From assembly GCA_025174535.1 (NCBI GenBank), contig JALBUN010000018.1:434001-498000 (forward strand): DNA of 64,000 nt. Reading direction: 5' to 3'. The notes under the pieces are model-generated. The model ran no database searches and was not told the DNA's origin. It saw only the letters and a program-made list of their open reading frames with translations. The position numbers were made by a program, and so were the translations under genes. This document shows positions 1 to 11,379 of this stretch, piece by piece; within the stretch, counting starts at the first letter, position 1; each line of letters starts with the position of its first letter. The DNA comes from Cantharellus purpuraceus (lineage: Eukaryota > Basidiomycota > Agaricomycetes > Cantharellales > Hydnaceae).

Positions 1-62
1 GTCCAACACATCTTGTTGATCTGTGGTTCAAGGAGCTCTGTGTCCACTAGGCTACTTTCTGT

Positions 63-374
63 GTGCCTTTCCCTTCATGTCCTGCACTGAGTTTGTCCCA
101 AACTTCCTTAGCTGAGGTGACTCCAATGATGCCATTCAATGACTCGTCTGTCAATATCCGGAGTCTGGCGCCCCTTGTGATCGTACCGTGGGCCACTATG
201 GTGGTGTGTTCTCGCGTGTGGCTGGGTCATCACACGTGGGAACAGGTTGCCGTCGGGAGCGCGTACGGAGCGGGCTTTGCTGGTGTGTGGTTCGCGGTGT
301 GGACGTGGACTGGACTGGATGCGTTGGGAGGCCAGATGGAAGATGCGGTTGTACAGTTCATTGGGTTGGCATAA
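63..374 (+). CDS. Dolichyl-diphosphatase (PAP2 family), 3' end only
   Basis: This is the last part of a gene that begins left of the window. The translation holds a hydrophobic segment followed by CSRVWLGHHTWEQV and then AGVWFAVW. That matches the third PAP2 phosphatase motif as found in dolichyl-diphosphatases, where SR-x5-H is followed by TW-x-QV, and the downstream membrane helix. The enzyme family removes a phosphate from dolichyl diphosphate in the ER lumen so that the lipid carrier can be reused for N-glycosylation. The stop is TAA at 372–374. The 5' edge of this exon is uncertain: the reading frame is open back to about position 63, but the first ~30 codons do not look like the family and may be intron. 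Family call fairly secure from the motif; exon start not. Confidence 0.7.
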   Translation: MPFPSCPALSLSQTSLAEVTPMMPFNDSSVNIRSLAPLVIVPWATMVVCSRVWLGHHTWEQVAVGSAYGAGFAGVWFAVWTWTGLDALGGQMEDAVVQFIGLA

Positions 375-900
375 AATTCTTTTTATGATCGAGCGAGTTG
401 GTGGCGTGCCAGGAGTCCACCTAGTCCTCCTCTGCTCTGTCATTGCTCTCTCGGGCACTAGTCCAGACACGGGTAGAATGATATTGTGCGCAGAATTCCA
501 CTGAGAAGAACTACACTCAGTGCAAGTGATTAGCACGATCTCACTTGGCTCAGGCTCCTCCTGCAGCGTGAGTATATGACGAAGATTTTACTATGAAGCG
601 ACTTGCCCTCAGGGTGGACGCATATGGGTCCACGGCTCGGCAGGGTATATAAAAGTTTTTTCTAGCGCTTGCTGGGGTTCATGCCCTGATCCGTGAACTC
701 GAGGTAGGCAAACTGTGATAGCTTACATCCCTAGTAGCTAGTTCACGCCCTTATCCGTGAACTCCAGCCCCGACCCCATATTTCGCCTGCCTAAGTTGTT
801 AGTATACCTGTTAACCTTAGGGGCATGCCGCTTGGGTGGTACCAGCAGTGTCGTCAACCAACTTCCGGAATGCCGACCGGATCATTTGGTCAACGAGAAG
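375..900. other. Intergenic, no gene seen
   Basis: No supported gene. Two near-copies of a short inverted repeat lie here: GTTCATG–CCGTGAAC around 677–701 and GTTCACG–CCGTGAAC around 740–764. Each could fold into a small hairpin. Their meaning is unknown. Confidence 0.4.
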
Positions 901-909
901 TTGTATCGA

Positions 910-1290
910 CTTCTTCGTACGCGACTCTCCACCAATAGAGGACCACTCTGAGACCCTCCACTAAGCTATGCACTTCCACCCATCGTTGAATCCTTAAAGG
1001 ATAATGAAAGCTAATTCTTGGATGGCCAAATCCTCTTTTGTCAGCCCCACGCACCATTGAGCGGCTGATGATTTTTTTGGAACACCATGTACACAGCCGA
1101 CATAAACTTGCGCTTTATGTTCAGAATTTCTCGTGGTGTGCCTCTATAGTGCATACGTTCCTGGCGCCACTGACTGACTTTTACCCAATCCAGCCAAACC
1201 TACAATTCCCTTACATACAAAAACTGCACAATGTCTGCTGGCAACGGTGCGTGCTGCTGGATATTATATATGTTCTTTGTGCGGCTGACA
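910..1290 (+). repeat. Dispersed repeat R, degenerate copy 1
   Basis: This shares short blocks with 2,810–3,110 and 8,885–9,345, including the CTCCACCAATAGAG block and the GCAACGGTGCGT block near 1,243. It is strongly diverged, and no coding function is evident. The three copies in one window mark R as a dispersed, probably mobile, non-coding repeat. Confidence 0.45.
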
Positions 1291-1489
1291 CGTTCGAAAG
1301 TATCACAGAACGTGCTCAAACGCTTCTAGCTTGTTAGAAACGCATCCGGCTTTTTAGAAATGCATCCCTCTCTCCACTCCGACCATGCCAAGACAATCAT
1401 GAGCATTTGTAATCATGAGCATTTGCAGTCATGTTGGGTGCATGAGTTTTGTTTCCTAACTCTAGGTAAGATGGCCTGACGGAGACAGT

Positions 1490-2010
1490 GAAGCAAGCGA
1501 TACAAAGCCAAACATCCACACGACTGGCTTATGAGGGCCTCAACAGTTGTCCGCCATGCGTCCTCAGCCAGATCCCCCCGGGCTCGACTATCGCTCCACC
1601 GCCAACGACGACAACCTCGAGTCTACGGTTCAACACACCAGTGTCGCGGGGACAGGACAGCATTATCGACCCTCATGCACAATCTGCTCACAGGCCAAGT
1701 CGAGCAGGGATAGTGGTGAGAGAGAAGTGAAAGGAATCAGAGTGGGGACAACCGTGCGCCCTGAAAATGCGTTTATGGGTTTGATAACAACAGACTGTTC
1801 GGCTTCAAGTTGGTGACAGCCGATACTTTTGGTATGTTTGGTTCTCGCTCCTTTGTCTCTGCAGTCATTTCCTGTATTTAGTCTCATGCTGTATGTCCAT
1901 TTTCCATTTTCCATCATGAAGTAACTCTGCCACGTACATCCGCACTCTGACATCAGCAAGTACCTGCTATCGATTCTACCTTAAGAGCGAATGTGACTGT
2001 CGTTCTCTCA
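1490..2010 (+). repeat. Dispersed repeat S, degenerate copy 1
   Basis: This resembles the units at 9,840–10,450 and 11,380–11,990: the same order of a CCGCCATGCGTC/CAGCC block, a GACAGGACAG block, a GTCGAGCAG block with repeated GAGAGA, and a later GAGCGAATGTGACTGTCG block near 1,985. The ORF that is open in the other two copies is broken here. It follows repeat R in the same order as at 8.9–10.4 kb, so R and S look like two parts of one larger element. Confidence 0.5.
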
Positions 2011-2640
2011 TTGTCCGGTCTTGCGGCAGTAAAGATCTGCCAAGTCAGCGAGCACACATTCTTGCCTCCCTGTCCTGGTGTACCACATGCGACAAACCAA
2101 CCCCACCTTACGATCCAGTGAGGCAGCGGGTGTGCTCTCGGGCACTGATTGATTCTGATTTGGGACTCCGAATTCACCGCTGTGCATACTTTGAAAGTTA
2201 CCGGAACAATATACCCATGTATGTCAACATCAGTGGTATGCCATCTTCGTATGGGAAGATGGCTGGATACTTTCGTCTTTTGAGGGTGCGTGACTATCAT
2301 GTGCATCTAACAGTTTCTTTTCAAGGTTTCATAATCTTCTGCTCTTTCTACTGTGCCGAGCAAAGGCAGAGTTACTCACCCATACACTCCCTGTCTATCG
2401 GTCGGCTCCTCATCAAGTGAATTAGACTGTCAGGCCGGGTCAGACCATGCTTAGATGCGATGGTATTGGAGACCTCGGGATCGACCATAGAAGAGCAAGC
2501 AAGATAAGAACCAGGAAGGTGTTTTGGGTGACGGGGTGGCATTCGGTGAGTTGTGCGATGTCATAAAGGAGCTTTTTTACGTGAACAAAACCCCGACAGA
2601 CTTGCGTGATAGCCCTACTTGTGTGCCAGTTGACCTCTCT
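2011..2640. other. No gene seen
   Basis: Short ORFs occur on both strands but none shows family motifs or plausible splicing. Part of the stretch may be the tail of repeat S. Confidence 0.3.
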
Positions 2641-2809
2641 TCCTCTTCCAGGCTCTAGCGCTTCCGGACACAGTTAGGATAGCATGACAAGCATTCTATC
2701 ATGTGAAATGAAACACAACTATTCTGTGTGGTGGAAGAAAGCACTGGGATCCAGTCAAGTTCCCATGCAGCATGAGTATCGACTAGCCTTAGGTACAGTC
2801 ACAACCGCC

Positions 2810-3110
2810 ATTGTTTTGTCTACTAACTTTGGGAATACTAAAGGAAGCTTCCTCCCTATGAGAAGTAGTGTCGACTTGGGCGAATCTCGCCAATAGAGTA
2901 ACCCCCCCCCCCCCCAAATCCTCGCTAATCCTTTGTTCAACACACTATCATTGGATTTTAACAGGCTAATACTTCTCGAAGAGCCAACGATTCTTTTGCG
3001 GAAACCCCCTGGCCTACAGCTTCGTTAGCCCTTAGAATCCCGTTGTCCTTCAGCACACATAAACACACTCTGCTGTCACTTCTAGCATGACCCAAGTCAA
3101 AGATTTACAG
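2810..3110 (+). repeat. Dispersed repeat R, copy 2
   Basis: This is clearly similar to 8,885–9,200. Shared blocks include AGTGTCGACTT-GGCGAATCTC, CCAATAGAGTA, TTCAACACACTATCATTG, CATTGTCCTTCAGCACACAT and the following ATAAACACACT. A run of C at about 2,901–2,915 replaces a mixed stretch of the other copy. No ORF is conserved between copies. The ACATATAAACACACT segment could be a TATA-like promoter element of the repeat, which is inference. Confidence 0.6.
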
Positions 3111-3660
3111 TTGCTGTCGAAGTAGACGAAGCGCATCCTCAGGGCACCATTGCCTCTCCTATGAACCCTCTCACTTTCCAATTCACTTTCTGAAGTCGGG
3201 TCACGATGCGAAGCGATTTCTGGGAAAGTTTTGGTTAAGTCTGTTAGACAAACGTGCCCTTGTTGTCACGCTTTTTCGTGAGCTTGCCATACTTTCCACA
3301 CATCCCCATCTGCATGCTGCCAAGACATGATCAGGAGCCACTGCACTGCATGCCTTGAACATATTACACCTGAAGCAGTGAACAGGTAGAATGCTTCTTC
3401 AGTGACAAGTCGGGTCTTCAAGGAGCCCCCTTGATAGCTGAAGAAATGAATAATTATTAAGATCCTCTAGGTCTCACACTCCCCGATTTGCTGAAATGGT
3501 GAAAAACAGTTGGGCTAGAGAAATATTACAATTCATTGCAAATGAGAAAGTGCAAAAGCTGGGAATAGTGGCATGAAAGCAACAGGATAGCATGAACAAC
3601 ATGGGGCTTAGAAGACATGGTGACACTACATGGAAAGACCAAAAAAGGGAAGGCGATATT
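3111..3660. other. No gene seen
   Basis: Intergenic. It lies between repeat R and the 3' end of the minus-strand coiled-coil gene; the first ~150 bases upstream of 3,669 are probably that gene's 3' UTR, since the related copy at 58.7 kb is similar there (the AAAGCAACAGGATAGCA block). Confidence 0.35.
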
Positions 3661-3668
3661 CCTGTGGT

Positions 3669-5023
3669 CTATGCGACACTGACTTCAGATGTGAGTAAGG
3701 ACATCTGATGGGTAGAAGGGGCAGGAACAGACTGTCGTTCAAGTCGTTCAATCTGTGCTTTGAGTTTTCTGTTCTCCTCTTCAGTGGCCTGCCTATCTGC
3801 CTTCTCCTTCGCCGCGCATTCTTCGGCGGTCGCCATGCGTTCTTCAGCGGTCGCCATGCGTTCTTCAGCGGTCGCCGCGCGTTTTTCGGCAGCCTGCCTC
3901 TCCGCCTTCTCTTTCGCTGTGTATTCTTCAGCGATCGTGGCGGCCTGCCTCGCCTCTTCCGCCTGCTTTTGGAACTGCTATTAGACCGTGCATGCAATTA
4001 GTGTCTGAACGCAACACCAATACATACGAAACTCACCGCCTCCTCTTCCTCTCTTATCCTCTCTTTCTCAGCTATCGCCTTCCTCGCTTCAATCCATGCC
4101 GTCTTAAATTCACCGTAGACTTTTGCGTGGTCCTCTGGGCGGGGTGCGATCACAGTGGAAGTGAATCCTGATGCCCACCTGAAACTACCAACCTTCAAGC
4201 TTGGCTTTAATATGGGAGGGTAATCGTGCCACGCTCTGAAACCTGGCTTTGGTGGAAAATTTTCGTCGAGAACTTTCTTGATCGTATTGTACAAGAGTTC
4301 TGCATACCAATAACAGTGGTAGCGCCAAAGGCTGTAATTGTATCGATGAGCGTGTACGGTGCAGGCCAATACGGCCAGTTGTGTCACGGAGAAATATTCT
4401 CCGTCAACAATGAATCTGTGGCAGACATCGTAGGATGACCAAAAGGGAGTGTGAAGAAACCTATCGCTTCCATCACGGGAGAAGTGCATATCATCGGAAG
4501 CCTCTGTGCCGTTCGAAGACAAAGAATCCAACGAATGCACTGACTGGGACGACAGATAGGATGTGACCTTTCCCAGTGCTTGTGGTAGAGGTGCCTTGTC
4601 TTCAAGAGGCATCAGCTCTATGCGTTCATCCTGCGTGGGTCCGCGATTCGAATCCGAGTCAGATAGGGCATTGAAGCGTCTGTCAATGACAATGACAGTT
4701 TCACGAGCGGTATTCTTCCCCGGTCTTTGACGTTCCTTGACATAAAACACTAGGAACTCATGAAACGGCCTGTCGAGTCTCTTGCACCAATGGACCTGGG
4801 TGATAAAAACATTCTCAGCACGGTATACTTGTGGCTCATCCAATGCCTCTGCCGCGGGCAAACTTTTGTGAGCCCCCCGCCTTCCTGACTTGAAAAGAAG
4901 CCCGTCGTTCATGTTGTCCCTGGAACGGATTCGTGCAAGGAGGTCCTTGCTGTATGAAGTCAAATGATAGAGAACGATACGGAAAATCCTGCCAATCATT
5001 TGCGAGGTTATAAACGAAAGCAA
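3669..5023 (-). CDS. Unknown-family protein with C-terminal coiled coil (copy 1, intact)
   Basis: Two exons give one open protein of about 430 residues: 4,037–5,023 and 3,669–3,977, with a GTGAGT…TAATAG intron and no frame loss. The better start is probably the internal ATG at 4,999 (MIGRIFRIV), because the related copy at 59,931 starts at the equivalent place. The N-terminal region (about residues 1–230) is globular and rich in aromatic residues, with a conserved HEFLVFYVKERQRPG block. A middle block has RAWHDYPPILKPSLKVG and GFTSTVIAPRPE. The last ~100 residues are a highly charged coiled coil rich in A, E, K and R, partly made of repeats of ATAEERM. No known fold or catalytic motif was recognised, so no function is assigned. 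Two broken paralogues lie at 58.8–61.1 kb, and similarity extends ~150 bp into the upstream region. Confidence 0.65.
3830..3895 (-). repeat. 21-bp in-frame tandem repeat in coiled coil
   Basis: About three copies of a 21-bp unit (TTCTTCAGCGGTCGCCATGCG on the plus strand). It encodes seven residues, roughly RMATAEE, which equals one coiled-coil heptad. Unit number is lower in the two paralogues. Confidence 0.7.
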
Positions 5024-5195
5024 TGGTGTGGGTGTGTGCAGGAGTGGGCAACAATCTGCACGTCCGCCAACTGATGATTGAATCCTACTGCAGGCGCACC
5101 CACAAACGCCCTCAATAGTTTAAGCCTAATCCTACTGGTCATGGGCACGCGAAACAAGGCTGGTATACGGTATGTTTGGCTATATGTGGTTATTC

Positions 5196-6290
5196 AATTT
5201 TGCTTCAACGAAATAAGCGCCAGCTTATATTGAGTCACGGGCTTCGACACTGGCCCAGACAAGTAGATGATCTCACTTGAAGATGCCAATAAATGCGCCC
5301 AATCATCAGGGACGCAGTGCCAAAGGGATATTTTGGGAAGGCGGAAACGTTTGAATGGCGTTCTCGAAGTCTTAGGGACTTGGACCGAGTTGCCATGTTC
5401 AGACACGGAGGCTGTCCCATAGGCCGCCAATCTTCGCGTGTTAAGAAAGTCTTAAATTGCTATCTTTGCCATACCTTTGCAAGGACCTCGTCTGAATAGT
5501 CAATCACGCCCCATCAAATAGACACGCCCAGGGCTCACGCTAATTATTTCTCTATGTATCACAATTCTTCCTCCGCATGTCTTTAATGTTGCAGGCAATT
5601 TTTGTGTGCTTTTCAAATCATTGCCTCCATGAAGGACATGCGGGAAATTGAACTCGCGAGATATGGATGTCATACGTGGATGATGTTTTGATGTTTTGAA
5701 AATGCCTCACTCTGGATTTTTGTCATGGATAATTAAAAACAGTCTCACTGCTTGCAACGGACAAGCTTGGATCTTCTTGCTGCCTGCTGGCAACAACGTT
5801 CCTTGACAGGTCACGGTGTACACGCCTCCTAGTTCCTCCTTTCTCTTGGAACAGCATCTTAGATGCAAATTTCATATTGTTGGTCACCACCATGCAATAC
5901 TGGCAAGTCTTTGCGCATTCAAATGGTACAGCTATCCGTCCTCTTCATATCGCCGGTGCCTTGCGTTCCCCAGTTCTATCATCACGTTTGGAGGACATTC
6001 CCTAGTTATTGCGTCCATCGATCATGCAAACGACCCGTGAGCCTATCGATCCATTCAATCTATGCTGGGTCTCATTACAAACATGACATATCCTGCCTAT
6101 GGCCTGTGAAGGCTCGTCTGATCGCGATTGATAACAAAGTTGATGAGCATCTGTGACCTTGACAGTAACTTTGAGGAGACGATGAGCTCATCGGGATTGA
6201 TCTCGATCGTAGTATTGCGTCCACCCATATCTCCATCTCCTCACCTGCTTGAAGTCTGGCACGTCTCGTTTGTAACTCAATTATGAGTGT
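5196..6290 (-). pseudogene. Unknown gene family, copy A (decayed)
   Basis: This shares long similarity with 27,790–28,870 (opposite orientation) and 29,230–29,740 (same orientation). Conserved peptide blocks on the minus strand include LAAYGTASV-EHGNSVQ, FPSSGDIPLAIWHCVPD and SSTCLG at the 3' end, and GEEMEIWVDAILR at the 5' end. In this copy the blocks fall in different frames and stops lie between them, so it is read as a decayed gene. The family was not recognised. It could be a gene carried by, or repeatedly captured by, a mobile element. Confidence 0.5.
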
Positions 6291-6299
6291 CACCAGACG

Positions 6300-7940
6300 T
6301 CCTCATGACTGTTATGCCTTACAGTAGGAGGTCTGAGGCGTAGGAAAACTTGGCCCGGGTGTGATGGGTCTTCGATGTTATGTACAGTTGAACTGAAGGC
6401 CGACGTGTCTAAACCTCTCTACCTTCTTCCACCGCTTCAGGTGAGCCTCTATGACAAGTTGTCAAGCCGCTCCCTAAAGAATGCCACCCTAGAGTCAGCG
6501 GTAACTTTAGTGGCAGTACTCGGAGCAGCGTATGATCTACTAGCCTAACTCTCACAGCAAAGGGAGCGCGCTTCACGGTTATTTATTAAAAGTGGGACAA
6601 CGCATGACAAAGGCATGGTTCGTATCATGTCCTGGGCCCTGATTTTGATTGTAGCATCGGTGCTGGCCCAGAGGAACTGGTGGTACGCAACAGGACCGCG
6701 ACTAGCGAATACGTCTTGATGTGAGTGCGCGATCAGAATGACTGGCAGTGGCCGTGCACTCTAAACAGAAATGGCCGAAACCCATGGCGCGACCCTTTTA
6801 CGGTGAAAAAAATGCATATATCATGGACCAGTTGGTAGGATTGCACAAGATGACCGTGACGCGCGTGCTCTGGTGCTCGGCAAGAGTCAGGCGTGACGTC
6901 CTGCCGGTGCATATTCAGTCTCCGCTTCAACCGCCAAGTGTCTTTTGCCCCCTCCCGTCAACAGATGGAGTAGATTTTCGACACTCACAATTACTTCCAA
7001 CTGATCTACTGGACCCAACTTTCAAAGTGTCATTGTTTTGGCATAATGATACCAGCTCTACATCATTTCAAGACCATCGTTGGATTTAGAAATACTACGT
7101 CCTACTTTCATATGCACTTGTGTGTACAGAGGCTCTGACATTGACTCGAGAGTCTCTGAAGTAATTTATAGTGAAATATCCACTTTTAGTCTTTCTCTTA
7201 ATTCTGTCGAGTAGGTCAACCCCGAACCTTCCACGATTGATATCAGACTATACATATCTTCCGAAATGATTTCAACTAAACCTATGGGCTGCTGTTCGTC
7301 TAACATGGTTGACTCTTCAAATAATATTATACGCATTGTGCACTAGAAGGTAGCAAGCCAAGCGGAGCTTGGCTCAATCACGCTTCGCTTCACTGCCTGA
7401 GCACCTCGGTGCAAGTTTCCCACCGAGCCCACAGTCACGAGTTCAGCTCACTCCCCGACCGCGACCGTAAGATTGCTAGCCTAGCGATCCGAACCGTGAT
7501 CTACCTCAAAGGAGGCAGTGCATCTAAGACTTATGGCGAAGGCAGCAAGCATAATCATGTTTATCAATTCAGCTGCTTTCTCACATCGAATCTTGGCTTC
7601 TATGCAAACTGTCCGATCATGTAAGGCCAGGATAAAATGCTACAGATCGTTCAAGGGCTCTGAAAACGCAGTGCAACGGCTATGAACGCCTCTATTGTAC
7701 ATACATCACACCATCTAGGATATTACTTGCGGGAGATAGAGAGGGAGTACATGGCGCCCACAAGTATCCATAACAAGTGATCATCACCCCACGTCCTCTC
7801 AGCACACTCTATGTTGGATGTAGAGCCCCACTCTTGATGCAAATGCAAGCTATGACATCAATTGGCAAGTGTTCTCCTCCTAAGCACACAACAAACATGC
7901 ACACCCGCACAGAACTCTTCAGGAATAGAACCACTGACAG
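6300..7940. other. No gene seen
   Basis: Only short ORFs without recognisable motifs. A hairpin-like segment (GCCAAGCGGAGCTTGGC) lies near 7,357. Nothing else stands out. Confidence 0.35.
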
Positions 7941-7954
7941 CATTCGCAGGGACA

Positions 7955-8420
7955 CCAATGGAATCGCAGTGTCAGTATTTAAGATGGCGGTGTCTTCAGA
8001 CTAAATGACCTAGATGCACGAGATAAATTCGTCACCCAGTTCTTGAGCGGTGGACATTTATGAGGCTGATGAGACACCAACATCATGGATAGCCTTTTCT
8101 TTCGCGCGGGATTTGATGGACCTGTCGGATATAGTGGCTTGATAACAAGGTGACAATCTAGAGTCGCAGTTGCATGGACTTGTCAAAGCCATCAACGTGG
8201 TCTCTAAGCAGCGAAATGGTACGTGAGCCCTCACTGCTGACTCTATGTTATGCAAGTGTCATTCACAGAGGTGGTACTGTCCATGGGTGAATTCTCGGAG
8301 AATATTGCAGGATTAGCATCCTGTGATATGGGCAATTCACAGTCAAGGAGTATACACGGCTTGTGCGTCGATTAACCAGCAGCGGGGTGGATGCATGCAT
8401 CTTTCCGCTTATATCGTATG
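7955..8420 (+). repeat. Repeat T, plus-strand copy
   Basis: The 7,955–8,060 part matches the reverse complement of about 12,310–12,430: shared blocks are AAGATGGCGGTGT, GCACGAGAT and AGTTCTTG. A second shared block, AGCAGCGGGGTGGATG near 8,370, recurs as AGCAGCAGGGTGGATG near 12,475. Not coding in any consistent frame. Confidence 0.45.
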
Positions 8421-8884
8421 TCGCTGATTCTCATCCACTTCTTGCGTTCGAAATTTCCTTGATGCCAGGTTCCATGCAGAGGCAACAACTCGTTCGATAT
8501 GCTCGGTGACGTCTTAAAGGTTTGTTATTCCCTAACATTTTTTCAACGGACTTCCCATACTTTCTACATACCATGTCAATACCGAGATAACCCAAGCTCT
8601 TCATCTTGCAATGCAATGTTTGACTAGTGGCAATTAAGACATAGTACACGTCGATGCATCCGACGTCCGTGCAGCTCCCTCGTGTAAACACTGCACCCCC
8701 CGACTAGCCCTTCCCGGCCCTTAACCTTTCTGACAAGGTTAAGACTCAGGTGTGAAGTATGGCGCTATGTGCAAGATTCCACGCCGAAACTGGTCACACG
8801 CTGTGCGGTGCGACACTTGTGTTCAGTCCAAATTCCTCGTGCAGCGTGATTATACCACCAACCTTAAATGTCAGGACATACTGT

Positions 8885-9345
8885 GTGGTATCAGCCATTG
8901 TCCTCTCGTCTAACCTTGGGAATGCTGACCAGACAAAGAAAGCTTAAGCCTATGAGTAGTGTCGACTTAGGCGAATCTCCACCAATAGAGTACCCGCCTC
9001 TGTACCCATCGCCAATCCACTGTTCAACACACTATCATTGATTAAGATTCCGTAACTGGCTAACGCTTCTTTAAAAGTCAAAGTTCTTTTGTGATACCCA
9101 TGCACCCCATGCACCAGTCGCCTACGGCTTCCCTATTAACCCTTGGAAGCCCATTGTCCTTCAGCACACATATAAACACACTGCTGTCACTTTTAGTACC
9201 ACACACCAGCACGTACCTTCACCACCAGCTCAACCACATCTCCTCTAAGCTAACAAAACTTGAGTGTCTCGTTCAAAATCCCTGTTGCCAACGGTGCGTT
9301 CCACTAGACACCACATGCTCTTCGTGCTACTGACTGTCCTGTCTT
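8885..9345 (+). repeat. Dispersed repeat R, copy 3
   Basis: Best preserved copy of repeat R; see 2,810–3,110 for shared blocks. It ends with a GCCAACGGTGCGT block also seen in copy 1 near 1,243. It sits directly upstream of repeat S, as in the degenerate copies at 0.9–2.0 kb. Confidence 0.6.
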
Positions 9346-9493
9346 CTGTCCAGTAAACGTACTATTCTCGTGAGCCAGGCTCTGTCGCAGCATTGATGAC
9401 AAGGCCACTGACAAATTCAATAGTGACATTATCCACAGAACGTAGTCATTCCCGCAGTTGTACCCTCGTATTCAAAGTGAGTAAACAAACACG

Positions 9494-9874
9494 GTGCCAC
9501 AGGTGTGGTCAAACACTTATGGCTTTGTAGATATGTATGCCACCAATAGCGCCACTACAGTAGGATCTGGACACCCGCCAACTTGTGACTGTGTTGGGTG
9601 CATAGGTATTCGTCCCACGCTCGAATGCCCTGTCATTCGGCCACAAGGGAGCGTTGCGATGCCACTACCGGTCGACTTTCGGAGGGTGGGACATGAGATT
9701 TGGCCGCCGTGTTGGTGGGATGGACAGTTGCAGGAGGTCGAAGTCGAGGAGGGATGGACTGGTGGTCACACGGATGATGGGGCGTCATCAACATCACAAT
9801 CCACCATGAATGATGCTGCTGCGATGGAAGACCGTCTGCCCAGCATCCACACACTCGGCTTATGGGGGCTTTGA
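9494..9874 (+). CDS. Short ORF in repeat S unit (126 codons)
   Basis: Open frame ending in SIHTLGLWGL. The GWLQE/GQLQE–GGHT–DGVS section recurs at 10,441–10,565 in another partial unit. No family recognised. It may be a fragment of a gene carried in the repeat, and its own expression is doubtful. Confidence 0.25.
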   Translation: MPQVWSNTYGFVDMYATNSATTVGSGHPPTCDCVGCIGIRPTLECPVIRPQGSVAMPLPVDFRRVGHEIWPPCWWDGQLQEVEVEEGWTGGHTDDGASSTSQSTMNDAAAMEDRLPSIHTLGLWGL

Positions 9875-10450
9875 CGGACGTCTGCCATGCATCGTCAGCC
9901 GGACCCACCGGTCAATAACGCACCATCCCCGGCCACGACAATCTCGAGCCTATGGATTGAGACGCAGGAATTGAGAGGAACAGCTCCCCACCAGCTCCCC
10001 TCACAACCACCACAAACATCGATAGTCCCTGAACAGGACTCACCGCGCGATGGGCAGGGCGAGTCGAGCAGAGACAGTCATGAGAGAGATGGTGAGAGAG
10101 GTTATAGTGGGGACAATCGTCCCCTGCAGATACACTTCATCCGCTTTGACAGCAATGGTAATCCCTCAACTTGGATCATGTAGTGCTTTGTTGGTGTCAC
10201 GTGTGTCACCTCCACTAGCTTTGTTGCCATGTACTTTTATACCCCTGTTTTTCTATTCTCATTCCTAACTCTCTGCATTTGTATTTGTGTTCAACTTCAT
10301 TGTACTAGCATCTCTCTATTTTCTGTCTTCCATCTTAATATTATATACACTCACGCTTGAAGTGTCATTCTGCATGTATCCGCTCTCGGATGTGAAATGG
10401 CCTAAGGCACTTGCAATCAATGCTACTAAGAGTAAATGTGGCAGTCGTTG
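9840..10450 (+). repeat. Tandem repeat S, unit 1
   Basis: Unit 1 of a tandem pair; unit 2 is 11,380–11,990, a spacing of about 1,541 bases. Similarity runs from the GAAGA–GTCTGCCCAGCATCCA block to the AAATGTGGCAGT block. Both units carry an open ORF of nearly equal length. Confidence 0.7.
9887..10183 (+). CDS. Conserved small ORF in repeat S (98 codons)
   Basis: The predicted 98-residue peptide is hydrophilic, with QPDPP near the start, VPEQDSPR in the middle, ESSRDSHER and an ending LQIHFIRFDSN-NPSTWIM. The paralogous unit at 11,441–11,731 encodes the same blocks in the same frame with a matching stop, although the units differ at many bases. No known domain, signal peptide or membrane segment. 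It could be one exon of a longer gene that was duplicated. Function unknown. Confidence 0.4.
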   Translation: MHRQPDPPVNNAPSPATTISSLWIETQELRGTAPHQLPSQPPQTSIVPEQDSPRDGQGESSRDSHERDGERGYSGDNRPLQIHFIRFDSNGNPSTWIM

Positions 10451-10569
10451 GATGGTTGCAGGAGGACGAGATCGAGGAGGGTGGGAGCACTGGTGGTCAC
10501 ACGGAAGATGGAGTATCACCGATATCATATATGGGACCATCCACCTGGACGATGCTGCTGTTAAGAAAA

Positions 10570-11370
10570 GATATGGAGGGGTGTTGTGGGTGAATATAAA
10601 ATGAAGGTGAGGGATGGTGGCGAAGTAGATTTTGAATAGGGGAGCAATTACTGCAAGGATGCAGATATATGCGGGGTCGATGGAAAGGTGTTGTTTAGTA
10701 GAGTAATGTTACCAAATATCAGAATATTTGGTTAAGAACTGGGACTTCTGCAAAATATTTGAGCAGAAATGGGAATAGCAACACTTCGAAAAAGTGTTTG
10801 CTTAATAGAAATGGATGTGATAATCCAAATCGTTCGTGATTTGAGATAGAAATAGTTGATGCAATATCCTAATAGGATATGCAAAAGATTTCCAATCGAA
10901 TAGGTCGTTTAGGAGTAATTCCAGGAACGACAGAAAGTTGACACAAGCTGTTTGTTTGCAGCTTGGAAGGGATTAAGAGTAGTGAATCTCCTTATTGATA
11001 CTCGTACACAGTTGTAGTTAATATACAATTTGACAATCACATGATAAAAAAGCCTTTTAGTAAGATTGAAACATATGATAAAAGAAATGATGTGGATACT
11101 GATAATATGTGATGTCATGGGGAAAAACTTTTTACAGAGAAAGGAGTTTTTTACCCGTTTGACTTGAGGTTTATGACGAATGAAAATCATCATAATACCT
11201 CCCTTTTTGAGTAGTAGCCACCCCCGTAGAACGAAAGGATGGCTCACAAAATAAAATCGAAAAACACCTCCTCCTCATCCCTTAATCAAAAAATTCCCAA
11301 ACTTTTCACAACTTTTTCTTAAAACTCCCCCTTCTTGCTCCAATAGATTGTAATATTCCTTGAATAAATT
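10570..11370. other. AT-rich stretch, no gene seen
   Basis: Low-complexity AT-rich sequence without supported ORFs. It separates the two repeat S units and may be an insertion or part of the tandem unit lost from the other copies. Confidence 0.35.
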
Positions 11371-11379
11371 CTTGACAGC

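Noticed and set aside
2901..2915. Poly-C run
   Set aside because: Replaces a mixed stretch in another copy of repeat R; simple slippage, or sequencing uncertainty.
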